A stretch of DNA of 64,000 nucleotides from Halobellus clavatus (GCF_900107195.1 NZ_FNPB01000014.1:1-64000); one strand, 5' to 3'. Shown: positions 15,702 through 25,248, numbered from the stretch's first letter. The notes: generated from the letters alone by a model not told the origin. Numbers and translations are program-made.

Positions 15702-15940
15702 ACGTCCCCGAGTCCGCGCATCCGCTCTTTCCGCTCGTCTTTCGCGTCGGCGCGCTGATCGCGAATCCACTCACCTTCGGCCTCCGACAACAACCCGAAT
15801 CCGCCCTCGAAGTCGCTATCAGCCGTCTCTCCAAGCAGCCGATCGAGGACGTCGTTGTAGGACTCGCCCTCCCGTCGCCGGCTGTCGAGTCGCTTTTTTA
15901 CCCGGTCACTGATCCGGATCTGCTCGTCTGCGGTGGCCAT
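15698..15940 (-). CDS. vapB: VapB-type antitoxin
   Basis: An 80-aa protein from ATG 15940 (a TTG at 15952 would add four residues). N-terminus MATADEQIRISDRVKKRLDS is a ribbon-helix-helix type DNA-binding region with a basic stretch, and the C-terminal half is charged and probably disordered (SEAEGEWIRDQRADAKDERK), where it would wrap around VapC. It overlaps vapC by 4 nt. The palindrome at 15948-15959, just upstream of the start, is the likely autoregulatory operator. Confidence 0.8.
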   Translation of the reverse strand: MATADEQIRISDRVKKRLDSRRREGESYNDVLDRLLGETADSDFEGGFGLLSEAEGEWIRDQRADAKDERKERMRGLGDV

Positions 15941-15947
15941 CTCTCTT

Positions 15948-15978
15948 GTCAACGTTGACGTTGACAGCGTAAAATCGT
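15948..15978 (-). promoter_or_regulatory. vapBC promoter with palindromic operator
   Basis: GTCAACGTTGAC at 15948-15959 is a perfect 12-bp palindrome, followed at 15960-15965 by a further GTTGAC half-site. The AT-rich ATTTTACG on the minus strand (about 15968-15977) acts as TATA element, so the palindrome covers the expected transcription start. This is the classical layout for repression of a toxin-antitoxin operon by its antitoxin complex. Confidence 0.65.
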
Positions 15979-16112
15979 TTGGCTGACTCGATCAGACACG
16001 CTGTCGATCACGTCCACACGCCGGGTAGACGCGTGGCAGTTCAGCGAGCGGGTGCATAGCCGCCACCGCGTACCGGACGCACGAACCCGAGGGACGGCCT
16101 TGTTGATCGTGC
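15979..16112. other. intergenic gap between surface module and vapBC
   Basis: No credible gene or repeat seen. Both flanking operons run on the minus strand, so this holds the 3' end of the surface module transcript. Confidence 0.35.
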
Positions 16113-16607
16113 TCAGGGATCTTCCTCGAGGATGCGCTCCTCGGCCGTCGTCTGTCGGAGATACCAGTACTCCGAGATCCACTCGATGCCGAGGACCACG
16201 AGGTACGCCGTTCCGAGGACGATCCCTGCGTTCCCGACCGACGGTGCCGCAGCCCACGTCAGTTGTCCCACGAGTGTCTCGTGGTACCAGTACGTCGGCC
16301 CCAGACCCGGCGACGTCACGAGGCCGACCGCGACGAGTCCGAACACCAAGACGAGCAGCGCACCGAGTTCTTTCACCCGCTTGTGGAGTTCCCGCCGGGA
16401 GTTGATCAGCAGGGCGACGAATCCCGTCCAGAAGGCGGCAGCCCACCCGACAGTGTCGTTCATCCACCCGAGTCCCAGCACGCCGACGAGATCGAGGTAG
16501 TTCACCAGCGCTAGGATCCCGAGCCCTGCGAACAGCACGATCCCACGGATCCTCGGGCCCCCAAGCGTTAGCAGGTCCTCGAGACTCAGATCAGCGAGGC
16601 GGCTCAT
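16113..16607 (-). CDS. 164-aa membrane protein, third gene of surface module
   Basis: A protein with about four hydrophobic segments (IVLFAGLGILALVNYLDLVG; AAAFWTGFVALLI; LLVLVFGLVAVGLV; GIVLGTAYLVVLGIEW) separated by short loops and a charged C-terminus. Its ATG overlaps the stop of the 102-aa gene (ATGA). No family recognised. The tight coupling to a lectin-like surface protein suggests a virion membrane or secretion/anchoring partner, which is inference. Confidence 0.6.
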   Translation of the reverse strand: MSRLADLSLEDLLTLGGPRIRGIVLFAGLGILALVNYLDLVGVLGLGWMNDTVGWAAAFWTGFVALLINSRRELHKRVKELGALLVLVFGLVAVGLVTSPGLGPTYWYHETLVGQLTWAAAPSVGNAGIVLGTAYLVVLGIEWISEYWYLRQTTAEERILEEDP

Positions 16608-16912
16608 CGTACCATCCCTACGAGTCGATCGACGATCCCCGAGCGCCGGAGTTCCTCGAGGCCGGCCTGGAGTAGTTCCTGTCCCCGCTGGACATCCAGC
16701 GTCGCTACCCCGAGGACGAGCAAAACTGTCAGCACGATTGCGACCATTTTCAGGTCGTGCTGAAGCGTTGAACCCACGTAGACGACCTTCTGCCCCGCTG
16801 AGGCAGCCTTGTGAGCGTACAGCGCGATCGAGACCAACAACACCAGCGCGACCGTGCTCACGCCCTTGATCCCGAGCGCCGTGACCGCCTGCCGAGCGAG
16901 GTCCGCGAACAT
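16604..16912 (-). CDS. 102-aa membrane protein, second gene of surface module
   Basis: Two hydrophobic segments (about residues 17-34, STVALVLLVSIALYA; and about 54-72, MVAIVLTVLLVLGVATL) with a short polar loop and an amphipathic C-terminal helix. The ATG at 16912 lies 1 nt after the stop of the LamG-like gene and its own stop overlaps the next start, so the three genes form one translational unit. No family recognised. Confidence 0.6.
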   Translation of the reverse strand: MFADLARQAVTALGIKGVSTVALVLLVSIALYAHKAASAGQKVVYVGSTLQHDLKMVAIVLTVLLVLGVATLDVQRGQELLQAGLEELRRSGIVDRLVGMVR

Positions 16913-16913
16913 C

Positions 16914-19241
16914 TCACTCGTTCCCTCTCAGATTGAAGCTCACCGACGTCTCTGGCGTGGCGGCCTCTTTCTGACGCGATTGCCACCACGAGACGATCGA
17001 GTAGCCTGCGACGCCGATCGCCGCGAGCCCGGCTAGCGGGACGACGTCCTGGAGTCCCGTCCCGATCGCCGTCGAAATCGTGCCCGGCCGGAGCACCTCG
17101 ATCGAGAGCAGGCCCGTACCGATCCCGATCGTGCCGACGAGGATCCAACGCCGGCGGCCGGCGATTTCCGAGCGCCCCGTCGCCGCGACCAATAGCACCA
17201 CGAGCGCCGCCCACGCGACGACGACGCCGATCTCCTGGAGCGTCGTGCCCGGATCGGGTTGCGGCCACGAGCCTACGCTGATCGAGGAGGAGTCCCCACC
17301 ACTGCCGCCGGAATCGCTCCCGGCGAGCTGGAGGCGGATCGTCTCCTCGCTATCGTCGATCGAGAACACTGCGGCGCCGTTCTCCGCCGTATCCTTCGAG
17401 ACCGGACGCTCTCGGCTGACCGAATACGCCTCGTAGGTCTTGCCGTCCGTGACCGCGTAGTAGCGGATCTGGACGTCGTCACCGAGCGCACTCGGTCCGC
17501 CGCTGATCTTGATCGTCGGCCCGTCCGGATCCGTCACGCGAACGCGAGCGTCACCGGACTGCGGGATGACCTCGATCGGCGCGGTCGTGATCCACGCGGT
17601 GTCTCCCGCGTCGGCGTTCGGCAGGTAGATCTGCTGGGAACCATCGGCGGCGACCACGCTCGAGTCCTCGGTCGTATCCCAACTCTCCTTGTAAGCGTAG
17701 TGGATTCGCTCACCGGACTCGATGCCGATGCTGAAATCGCTCGAGCGGCTCTCGATCTGGATCTTGCTGTCAATCTGGGCCGCATCGGGATCGGTCGGTT
17801 CGGGCACCGAGATCGCGCCGTTCGCCACGTCGACCATCCGGCCCTCGGTGCGAACTTCGATCTTTGTGCCCGCGTCGACGTCACCGTCCGTATCGCCGTC
17901 TTTCAGATCAACGACGAGGGTGTTGTTCGACCACGAGTACCGGCTGTCCGGGACGCTGCTCCAAGAGCCGTCGTTGATCGACCACTCGAGTTCGGCAAGG
18001 CGGTAGACCGTCGAGGAGAACGGCACCTCGAGTGTGGCGTCGGTTTGTGTCGCCGAGAACGTATTCGAGACATTGTAGCGCTCGACGAGGCCGTTACTGA
18101 AATACTCGGTCGAGATCGAACTCGACGCCTCGTGGGAGTACTCGAGATAGACGACTGGATCGGGAGCGTCTGCGGAGAGCGTTCCGTCGCCGACCGAGAC
18201 GTTCAGCCGGTTCGTCTCGTCCTTGAGGACCGACGAGTCGAAGGTGAACGACATAGTCTCCCCGCCGGCGAGCGTGCCGCTGTAGCTCTTCGAGACGTTG
18301 TTAAGTTCAGCCGTGGGATCCGTTGTTTGGGTCTCTTCGCGGATGTCTGCCGAGACGTTTATCCACCCGCCGACATCTGCGGCAGTCGAGAAATCGAGTT
18401 TCGACGATGACGTGCTCAGGTCGCTCCACTCTTTCGTGGCTGTGTTGCCAACGCTCAGGCCGGTGAATGATTTTGATGCGCCGTTCCCGTCTGAGACGGT
18501 AAGATCAACTGAGTCTACGGACTCTCCGGCCGACACATCGTCGATATAGTGGTCAATCGTCGCGGATCCTCCGTCTGCGTCCGGGTTGATCGATACGGCC
18601 CCGAGTCCACTCGGAGAGTTTTCGAGTTGGACAGTGCCTTCTTCGACACCATTTATATATATCGTCGCTTGGCCGTTGGCGAAATCCCACCCGAATCGAA
18701 TCTCGTAGACGGTATCAGCATTCCAGGAGTCCCTGAGCGTGGTGCTTGATGAACCCGTCCGCCATTCGATGATATCACCGTGCTTGAACTGGATGAACCC
18801 GAAGCGATCTCCGTTTCCAGTTTCGGGCCTGATTTTGAAGTAATCGTTCGAGTTGCCGGTGTTTTGGGAGATCCTCGTTTTTAGCGATAAGTTCGATTGC
18901 GTCTCGGAGGACCGCGTTACTAATATCTCTGCTTCGGCCCCCTCAGTCCGTATGCGGCCCGAGTGTTCTCCCGAGATCGGATCGGTGGAAACCGCGGAGA
19001 AATCCGACGACGTTCCTGCGAGGTGGGAGTGCGACCACCCGTCCCAGTCAGTCGCTGAGACGGTCGTATCCCCGTCGCCGAAATCGTCGACTGGCGAGGA
19101 GTACGCGTCGGTAAGCGTGACGCTTAGCTCCGGGTCGCCGTTCGGACTTGGCCCCCCGATCGATGTGCCTGTGAGAGAAATAGATCGAGAACCGGACGGT
19201 TCAATCTGTCCGTTAGTCCGAGTGTCCGGAGAGTGACGTGC
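16914..19241 (-). pseudogene. LamG/lectin-fold surface protein lacking a start codon (5' truncated)
   Basis: The minus strand is open from the ppcA stop codon (19242-19244) to TGA at 16914-16916, about 775 codons, but no ATG, GTG or TTG occurs in frame before GTG 18536. The upstream 235 codons are clearly protein-like: a LamG/concanavalin-type domain with GNSNDYFKIRPETGNGDRFG, VYEIRFGWDFANGQATIYIN and DADGGSATIDHYIDDV. Downstream come beta-rich domains, a Ser/Gly linker and three C-terminal hydrophobic spans (VVAWAALVVLLVAA first). No signal peptide exists in the preserved part. The gene therefore lost its 5' end at the joint with ppcA. Translation from GTG 18536 would give a 540-aa protein without export signal. 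Virus fibre, spike or cell-surface adhesin are all possible origins. Confidence 0.65.
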
Positions 19242-20750
19242 TCACCCCAGGAACTGTCGGCACCGGGCGGCACGCACGATGCCGGATCGAACGTCGCCAC
19301 CCGTGTCGAGTGCGTCGATCACCTCGTCGGTCGCAGCGCGGTGGTCGGGATCAGGGGTAACGTCCACACGGTCCAGTGCGGGTCGCACCTCGTCCTCGTC
19401 CAGGGGCAGCACCGACAGCGAGCGGGGGTTGTAGTACCGGGCAGCGCTCGCTAGGAGTTCGCGGAACCCCGGCAGGCAGTCGTCGACGACGGCCCAGTCG
19501 TCCGCTTCCAGGCCAGCGAGGCCCATCAGCGTGGGCGGGAAGCCGATGCTGTACAGCGCGGCGGTGTAGGTGATCGCCCGCGGTAGTTCGATCTCGCCCA
19601 CCTCGCGGGAGTAGCCGAACAGGCCGACGTGCAGTTTGCGGTCGCGACGCTGAGGCACGTATTCCGCGAGCCGATTCACTGTCGGGGCCACCTCGCTCAC
19701 CTGCTCGGAGTAGCGCTCGGCCGAGCGATCGGCGACAGCGAGCAACCGCGATTCGTCCACCTCCGGGGCGGTACGGTCACGCTCGGCGGTGCGCAGCCGC
19801 TCGATGGCTGCCTGGACGTCCTGCGGCGGGTAGTCGTACTTGAAGCCGGACTGGACGGTGAACGTCTCCACCTCGGGGTAGGTGTCCAGCACGCGGTCGA
19901 CGGTGTCCGGAGTGAGTCCGCCGCGGAACGGCGCGGGGCCGGCGCCGAGGATCGGATAGAGCTCCACGTCGAGGTCCGCAGCCGCGTGGTACAGGCGGCG
20001 AAGCGACACCTTGTTGACGAGGTCGGCCGCGAGAGAGCCGTAGTTCAGCGCGGGATCCGAGCGGGCGAGGAAGACTCGCTGGGCGTCGCGGTCTCGCCCC
20101 TCTAGGTAGCCCCGAAGGATCTCGTCGGCGTTCAGGAGGTACTCGCGGTCCTCGATGAGTGGAATGACCGCGATTTCCTCGGGGCGGAAGGGGCCGACCC
20201 AGTCGGCGACGGTGCGGCCGTCGATCGCGCGGTCGGCCTTGCCAACGACGAAGTCCTCGTAGTAGTCGTGGACGGCGTTGACCTGGCTCGCGGAGGTCAC
20301 CATTGGAACGATCACTTCGTGGATGGGAGCGACCGTCCTGTGTTCGCCCTCGCCGTCGATATTGCGCAGGTTCCGGTAGAACGCCTCAGCAGCGTCATAC
20401 GACCGGGGGATCGACTCCAGAATCTCGAGGAGGATCTTCGCCTCGGACTCCTCGAGGTCGGGGTTGGGTCCGCGCAGCGTGAGCCGGTTCTCGGCGCCGA
20501 GTCGCTCGTCGGCGAAGTAGTCGTCGAACCGCGAGAGCAACTTCTTGACCGCGTACTCGTCGCCCTCTTTGCCCTCGAAGTCCCACATCTGTTCGTCACA
20601 GCCGAGGTGAGAGTAGGCGTAGTACGCTTCTCGCACTTCGGTTTCACCCTCGATTACATCCCCTTCCGCAAAGAACGGCACCGTTGCGTTGTCGGGGTGT
20701 TGAGTACTCATCACCCGCGGCGGGTCGTGCGGATCCGGGGCGCCGGTCAT
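19242..20750 (-). CDS. ppcA: phosphoenolpyruvate carboxylase, archaeal type
   Basis: A 502-aa archaeal-type PEP carboxylase, which makes oxaloacetate from PEP and bicarbonate to refill the TCA cycle. Diagnostic stretches are MSTQHPDNATVPFFAEG at the N-terminus, EVIVPMVTSASQ, FLARSDPALNYG and VQSGFKYDYP. Family members usually have PRxMSTQHPDN, and here PPRVMSTQHPDN follows a Met at 20750, which I take as start; a strong TATA (TTTATATA, minus strand 20758-20751) would instead favour the Met at 20711. The stop is followed in the same frame by the start-less LamG gene, marking the edge of the accessory island. Confidence 0.88.
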   Translation of the reverse strand: MTGAPDPHDPPRVMSTQHPDNATVPFFAEGDVIEGETEVREAYYAYSHLGCDEQMWDFEGKEGDEYAVKKLLSRFDDYFADERLGAENRLTLRGPNPDLEESEAKILLEILESIPRSYDAAEAFYRNLRNIDGEGEHRTVAPIHEVIVPMVTSASQVNAVHDYYEDFVVGKADRAIDGRTVADWVGPFRPEEIAVIPLIEDREYLLNADEILRGYLEGRDRDAQRVFLARSDPALNYGSLAADLVNKVSLRRLYHAAADLDVELYPILGAGPAPFRGGLTPDTVDRVLDTYPEVETFTVQSGFKYDYPPQDVQAAIERLRTAERDRTAPEVDESRLLAVADRSAERYSEQVSEVAPTVNRLAEYVPQRRDRKLHVGLFGYSREVGEIELPRAITYTAALYSIGFPPTLMGLAGLEADDWAVVDDCLPGFRELLASAARYYNPRSLSVLPLDEDEVRPALDRVDVTPDPDHRAATDEVIDALDTGGDVRSGIVRAARCRQFLG

Positions 20751-20758
20751 ATATAAAC
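20750..20758 (-). promoter_or_regulatory. TATA element of ppcA
   Basis: GGTTTATAT on the minus strand. A transcription start about 27 nt downstream (near 20727) would give a short leader to the ATG at 20711 and exclude the ATG at 20750. This conflicts with the family N-terminus, so the start of ppcA remains open. Confidence 0.45.
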
Positions 20759-20855
20759 CGTTGGCCGCGCCGCTCAAAAGGCCTCCTATCAGAACCCCGT
20801 TATGTTCCCGTCGGCGAGGTCGTCGTGCCACGGACGATCAGACGCATCGATGTTC

Positions 20856-22790
20856 TCACCGGTACGAGCGCAGCGACTGCGTGTCGGAGTCGCGGTCATC
20901 GCTCGCCGGATCGACACGGGCGAGCGCTTGCTGGAAATCCGCGCGCGTGATACTCGGTGTCTCATCCATCTGTGTCTCGCTGTCTGCGGCCATCGTCTCG
21001 GGAGCACTGCCGTCGTCGATAGCGCCCCTGAGTGCAGTCATCGCGGCTTCGTCGCACAGCGCGGCGATGTCCGCACCGGAGTATCTGTCGTCAGTCACGC
21101 GGGCCAACCACTCGGGGCCGACCTCGTCAGCCAGCCGTCGATCCTGGAGGTGGGTCTGGAAGATCTCCTCACGGCCCGCTTCGTCGGGACGGGAGACGGG
21201 TATCTCGATGCTGAATCGACCCGGGCGGCGCACCGCCGGATCGAGCATATCGACCCGGTTCGTCGCCGCGATCACGATGACATCTCCGAGCGGATCCATC
21301 CCGTCGAGCTCCGCTAGCAGTTGGTTGACGATGCTGTCGGTGACGTCACTCCCGGCGCTGTACCCGCCCCGCTGGGCAGCGATGCTATCGAACTCGTCGA
21401 AGAATATCAGCGCCGGCGCGACCCCTCGGGCATTGCGGAAGAGGTCCCGTACTGCTTGTTCGGATTCGCCGAAGTGCTTGTCGAATATTTCCGGCCCCTT
21501 CACCGACAGAAAGCTGTGATCGCTCTCGTTCGCCACTGCCTTGGCCAGCATCGTCTTTCCGGTTCCTGGCGGCCCGTGGAGCAGCACTCCCGTAGGGGGG
21601 TCGATGTCGAGTGCGTCGAACTGCTCGGGGTACTTTTTGGGCCAGACCACAGACTCCCGCAGGCGTCGTTTTGCTGCGTCGAGGCCGCCGATATCGTCGT
21701 ACGTGACGTCGGGAATCGACGGGGACCCGACCAGATGTGGGACGTGCCCTTCGATGCCACGGGAGTTGTCGTCCGAGTCCTTCTGTGCTTCCGCGACGTC
21801 GTTCTGGCTCCCCGGTCGAGCGTCGCTCGACGACGCCTCGGGGCTGTCCTGCTGAGCCTCGCGGTCGGTCGAGTGCGCCACCGCCTCGTCGTCTGGGGCC
21901 CCGGTCGTGGAATCTCTCACACTGTGCTCACGGCGACCCTTGCGTTGGCCGATCTCTTCGAGTGCCGTCCGGAGTGCAGTCTGGTCGATCCGGGCCTGTT
22001 CCGACGCCGCGTCGGCGATCGCGATCTGGCCGGCGCGTTCCACCGCGGCGACGATCTCCGCCGTCACAAACCCACTCGTGAGTTCGACACAGCGCTCGAA
22101 GTCGATGTCGGCTTCGACGGCGTCGAGCGCGTCGGCGTGGGTGGTGACCGAGCGAACCTCCGTCGCGAGGATTTGCCGACGACGGCTCTCCTCCGGAGTG
22201 TCTACCCCCATCACGATGTCGATCCGGCCTGACCGGCGGACCGTGCGTTCGACGTCACTCAGGTGCGTCGCCGTCGCAACGACGATGACGTTCTCTTCCG
22301 CGGCGTCGATCGTATCCAGAGTAGATTTGAGAGCGGCTCCGACCTGGCTTGGCCGTCCGTACTGGTCTTCGTCGTCAGTCGGTGCGATAGCGTCGAACTC
22401 GTCGAAGAACAGGACGCACGGGGCCCGAGATCGAACGAACTGAGCCAGATCGACGAGGAGTTGTGCTGTCTCGTCAGGCGACTCGAGCGGGAGATCCGTC
22501 GGCGTGATCGTGATCTGATCGAATCCCAGTTCGCCGATGAGTGCCCGGGCGAGATGGGTCTTCCCGACCCCGGAGGGTCCGTGTATCAGGATCCCGCTGG
22601 CACCGATCGTTTCGTGACGGTCGGTGACTGCCGGATCGACGACTGACTCTCGAAGCCGACGCTTTCGCTCTTCTAACCCTTCGATATCACAGAATTGGAG
22701 CTCGGACGACGGTTCGACGTCCACAGACTCGTCCAGATCAATATCGCCTCCGTGATGTCTCGCCGGTGATTCCTCGCCAGCACCAGTCAT
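20856..22790 (-). CDS. tandem AAA ATPase, Cdc48-like without N-domain
   Basis: A 644-aa protein with two AAA modules. D1 (about 35-270): Walker A GPSGVGKT, Walker B VLFFDEFD, and a diverged second region of homology (RRSGRID). D2 (about 365-620): [19 protein letters not shown], sensor [19 protein letters not shown] and arginine fingers. The Cdc48 N-domain is replaced by about 35 acidic residues, and a 90-residue acidic, Ser-rich linker joins D1 and D2. Cdc48 relatives unfold substrates or disassemble complexes as hexamers; without the N-domain, adaptor choice must differ. It is the next gene upstream of ppcA on the same strand, about 100 bp away, with no obvious functional link. Confidence 0.82.
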   Translation of the reverse strand: MTGAGEESPARHHGGDIDLDESVDVEPSSELQFCDIEGLEERKRRLRESVVDPAVTDRHETIGASGILIHGPSGVGKTHLARALIGELGFDQITITPTDLPLESPDETAQLLVDLAQFVRSRAPCVLFFDEFDAIAPTDDEDQYGRPSQVGAALKSTLDTIDAAEENVIVVATATHLSDVERTVRRSGRIDIVMGVDTPEESRRRQILATEVRSVTTHADALDAVEADIDFERCVELTSGFVTAEIVAAVERAGQIAIADAASEQARIDQTALRTALEEIGQRKGRREHSVRDSTTGAPDDEAVAHSTDREAQQDSPEASSSDARPGSQNDVAEAQKDSDDNSRGIEGHVPHLVGSPSIPDVTYDDIGGLDAAKRRLRESVVWPKKYPEQFDALDIDPPTGVLLHGPPGTGKTMLAKAVANESDHSFLSVKGPEIFDKHFGESEQAVRDLFRNARGVAPALIFFDEFDSIAAQRGGYSAGSDVTDSIVNQLLAELDGMDPLGDVIVIAATNRVDMLDPAVRRPGRFSIEIPVSRPDEAGREEIFQTHLQDRRLADEVGPEWLARVTDDRYSGADIAALCDEAAMTALRGAIDDGSAPETMAADSETQMDETPSITRADFQQALARVDPASDDRDSDTQSLRSYR

Positions 22791-23078
22791 ACTGATGCCT
22801 TCCTTCTCACCCTACAATAATAAGATGCCGAACGGGTATCGATTGGGAACTGTCGTCAGATCGCCGCAGTGGGCTATGTCGTATCGCGAACTTGTGGCAC
22901 AGACAGTTCCCTTCGATAGGGAACTAGACCGTCCGCTCCGAGCGATCGTCCGTGGCAGACGTCCGCTGGATCAGCCGTCCGGTTCGCTTCGGTGCCACAC
23001 TCTCTCCGACGGCGAATCGTCTCGCCGCTGTTTCACGCCCACCACCACACTGACAACCACCCCACTCGCGCGAAGAAC
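22791..23078. other. intergenic gap, 288 bp
   Basis: No credible gene. Short AT-rich stretch ACAATAATAAG near 22813-22823 can serve as promoter for the AAA gene on the minus strand. The rest shows nothing I can interpret. Confidence 0.4.
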
Positions 23079-23924
23079 TCACACCACTGACGAGTACCCG
23101 TCTTCGGCAGCGACGACCTCGCCATCGAAGACGGCACCGGCTTTGGCCTCAATCTCCTCTCGGTCAGGATAGGGGGTGAAGTGTGTGAGAACGAGTGTAT
23201 CAACGTTCGCCTCGTCCGCGATCGTACCGGCCTGTGTCGGTGTGACGTGATAGTTCATCAGCACGTTCCGTTGGTCTTCCGGGTAGGGTTCCGTGTACTT
23301 CTCCCAGATGAACCCATCGTCGGGAACGTCACCGACCGGCGTGATCCCGCAAGTCATCACCAGAACGTCAGCGTCAGCAGCGAACTCCGACAGGCCATCG
23401 AATTGAGCCGTATCCGAAGAGAGAACCACGGTTGAGTCGGTCGATTTCTCCGTGAATTTGTACCCGTAGGTCTCGATCGAGTGTTCGACCGGGAGTGCTT
23501 CGACCGCCATCGACTCAGTTTCGAGTTCGAAGTCCGACGTGACGCGATCCCAGCTGATGTTTTCGATCCCTTCGGCGGGATAGCCAGCCTCAATACGGTA
23601 TTCCAGGTCCTCCGCCCATACTTCATACAGGCCATCGATGAGGGCATCAGTCCCCGTCGGACCATATATCTGGAGTGACTCTCGACCGGCCGTCCAGCCG
23701 ACGATCGCGAGGTGGAAGAACGAGAGGTTGTGGTCCATATGATGATGGGTGAAAAAGAGCTGGTCGATCGCCCCCGGATCGACCTCGTTCCGCAGCAGTT
23801 CGTACACCGTCCGGGGACCACAGTCGATCAGATACGGGTGATCGTCGATCTCGAGGAGGATCGCGTTGCCCGCACGGTCCAGTGTCGGGATCGGGTTTGC
23901 GGTCCCCAAGAGCGTCACTTCCAT
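23079..23924 (-). CDS. MBL-fold metallohydrolase (RNase Z/arylsulfatase-like)
   Basis: A 281-aa metallo-beta-lactamase-fold protein. The dinuclear zinc motif THHHMDHN (H-x-H-x-D-H) lies near residue 60, with further ligands in VEHSIETYG, VLSSDTAQFDG and the final VLTHFTPYP. The order GTANPIPTLDRAGNAILLE at the start is typical of RNase Z-like and AtsA-like members. The lack of the RNase Z exosite arm and the position next to an IclR regulator and a TRAP transporter suggest a small-molecule hydrolase rather than tRNA processing. Substrate unknown. Confidence 0.8.
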   Translation of the reverse strand: MEVTLLGTANPIPTLDRAGNAILLEIDDHPYLIDCGPRTVYELLRNEVDPGAIDQLFFTHHHMDHNLSFFHLAIVGWTAGRESLQIYGPTGTDALIDGLYEVWAEDLEYRIEAGYPAEGIENISWDRVTSDFELETESMAVEALPVEHSIETYGYKFTEKSTDSTVVLSSDTAQFDGLSEFAADADVLVMTCGITPVGDVPDDGFIWEKYTEPYPEDQRNVLMNYHVTPTQAGTIADEANVDTLVLTHFTPYPDREEIEAKAGAVFDGEVVAAEDGYSSVV

Positions 23925-24086
23925 ACGCCACTCACCATCCCGCGATCAACGCTACGAGTCATAGGTAGCCATTGCCGATTTGCGGATTATACCTTCCGGC
24001 TGAGCCCCGATAACGTACGTACAAGTAGGATATTCGATCCTGTTCGCGAGAGTGAAACTTTTCTGTGACGGGTGAGAGGAACTCGT

Positions 24087-24929
24087 ATGACAGACCAGAG
24101 CGGGGAGTCGTCGACGGGTGACAGTGCAAAGCACGTCGATGCGACCCGAAAATCGCTCGACATTCTCCGGTATCTCAAGGAGAACGGTCCGGCGTCCCTC
24201 TCTGCAGTCGCGAGCGATCTCGACCGCGCGAAGAGCACGGTGTACCGACATCTGAATACGCTCGAAGAGGCCGGATACATCGCCGAATACAACGGCGGAT
24301 ACCGAATCGGTCAACTGTATCTCGACTACGGAATTCAGGCCCAACGAAGCCATCCGCTGTACTACGCTGCGAAGCCTAAGGTGGATGCGCTGGCTGACCA
24401 GGTCGGCGAGAAAGTCTGGTGTGTCGTCGAAGAGAACGGATTCGCGGTGTACATCTATCTCAAGTCGGGTGACGAGCTCTACCGCTCCTTCACCCGCGTC
24501 GGCTTCAGAGGCTATCTTCACGCATTTTCGGCCGGGAAAGCGATCCTCGCGCAGATGGCTCCGGAACGCGTCGAATCGATCATCACCAGTCGGGGGCTCC
24601 CCGCGTACACGGAGCAGACGATCACAGCGGAGGACGCACTGTACGAGGAGCTAGAAGAGATCCGCGAGCGCGGATTCGCCGTCCATCTCGAAGAGGCGGT
24701 CAGTGGCGGTAACGCGGTGAGCGTTCCCATCCAACTGGACGACGGGTCCCCGATCGGCTCAATCTGTATCGCCGGACCGGCTCACCGCCTTGACGAGGAA
24801 ACGCTCGTCGATGACTATTCAGACCGGTTACTGGGCGTCAAGAACGAGATCGAACTCAGCCTTAAATACGAATCTGCACCCGTCGAAGACCGGACTGAAC
24901 GTCCGCATAACTTAGAGCGAAAAAATTAG
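24087..24929 (+). CDS. IclR-family transcription regulator
   Basis: A 280-aa regulator. The N-terminal winged helix spans about residues 12-75 (KSLDILRYLKENGPASLS, then DRAKSTVYRHLNTLEEAGYI); the IclR effector domain follows (about 90-260: FSAGKAILAQMAPERVE; SVPIQLDDGSPIGSICIAG). The ATG at 24087 lies 26 nt after a TATA-like CTTTTCTG (24058-24065), so the mRNA is probably leaderless. It is divergent from the MBL hydrolase and upstream of a TAXI-TRAP transporter, which it likely controls together with the hydrolase. The effector is unknown. Confidence 0.85.
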   Translation: MTDQSGESSTGDSAKHVDATRKSLDILRYLKENGPASLSAVASDLDRAKSTVYRHLNTLEEAGYIAEYNGGYRIGQLYLDYGIQAQRSHPLYYAAKPKVDALADQVGEKVWCVVEENGFAVYIYLKSGDELYRSFTRVGFRGYLHAFSAGKAILAQMAPERVESIITSRGLPAYTEQTITAEDALYEELEEIRERGFAVHLEEAVSGGNAVSVPIQLDDGSPIGSICIAGPAHRLDEETLVDDYSDRLLGVKNEIELSLKYESAPVEDRTERPHNLERKN

Positions 24930-25248
24930 TAGCATTTTTATACTGTACTTGTTGGATCGATAACTAATTTTATGATCGACTGAGCCGCTGTTTCGCTCTT
25001 GCGAACCGTTCACATTCGCCATAGAATTTCATATGATACGTGATATATCTTCGGCCAATATTGGGAGAAGTGACGGTAGCCTCTCGGTACCCGGAGAGGG
25101 TAAATAGTAGCACATTTAGATAATTTTTCTTATAGAATTTCTAAGGCGTGATTTTTACGTCTTGAAGGCAACAAACGGCATTCACACAGACGAAACATAA
25201 GATTTCAGAAACAATTATAATGGTCGAATAACACACGAAGAATGAATT
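24930..25248. other. 319-bp regulatory gap between IclR gene and TRAP operon
   Basis: AT-rich, no gene. It begins with a T-rich stretch after the IclR stop (TAGTAGCATTTTTATACTG, a plausible terminator), holds an inverted repeat CCTCTC (25080-25085) / GAGAGG (25094-25099), and near its end the TATA-like ACAATTATAATGG (about 25210-25222) for the binding-protein gene. The inverted repeat is a candidate IclR site, not demonstrated. Confidence 0.45.

Noticed and set aside
846-19241. Whole island as a pleolipovirus provirus
   Set aside because: No spike, membrane protein and AAA-ATPase gene string in the known pleolipovirus order, and no intact typical replication gene. The surface module only resembles it in general logic.
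19242-20750. Selenocysteine or programmed read-through joining PpcA and the LamG protein
   Set aside because: Haloarchaea are not known to use selenocysteine, the TGA fits the normal PpcA length, and the downstream domain belongs to a surface protein. Truncation at a recombination joint is simpler.
22795-23172. Plus-strand 125-codon frame between AAA and MBL genes
   Set aside because: Overlaps the MBL gene end and is Ser/Thr/Arg-rich without domain features; better explained as a shadow frame.
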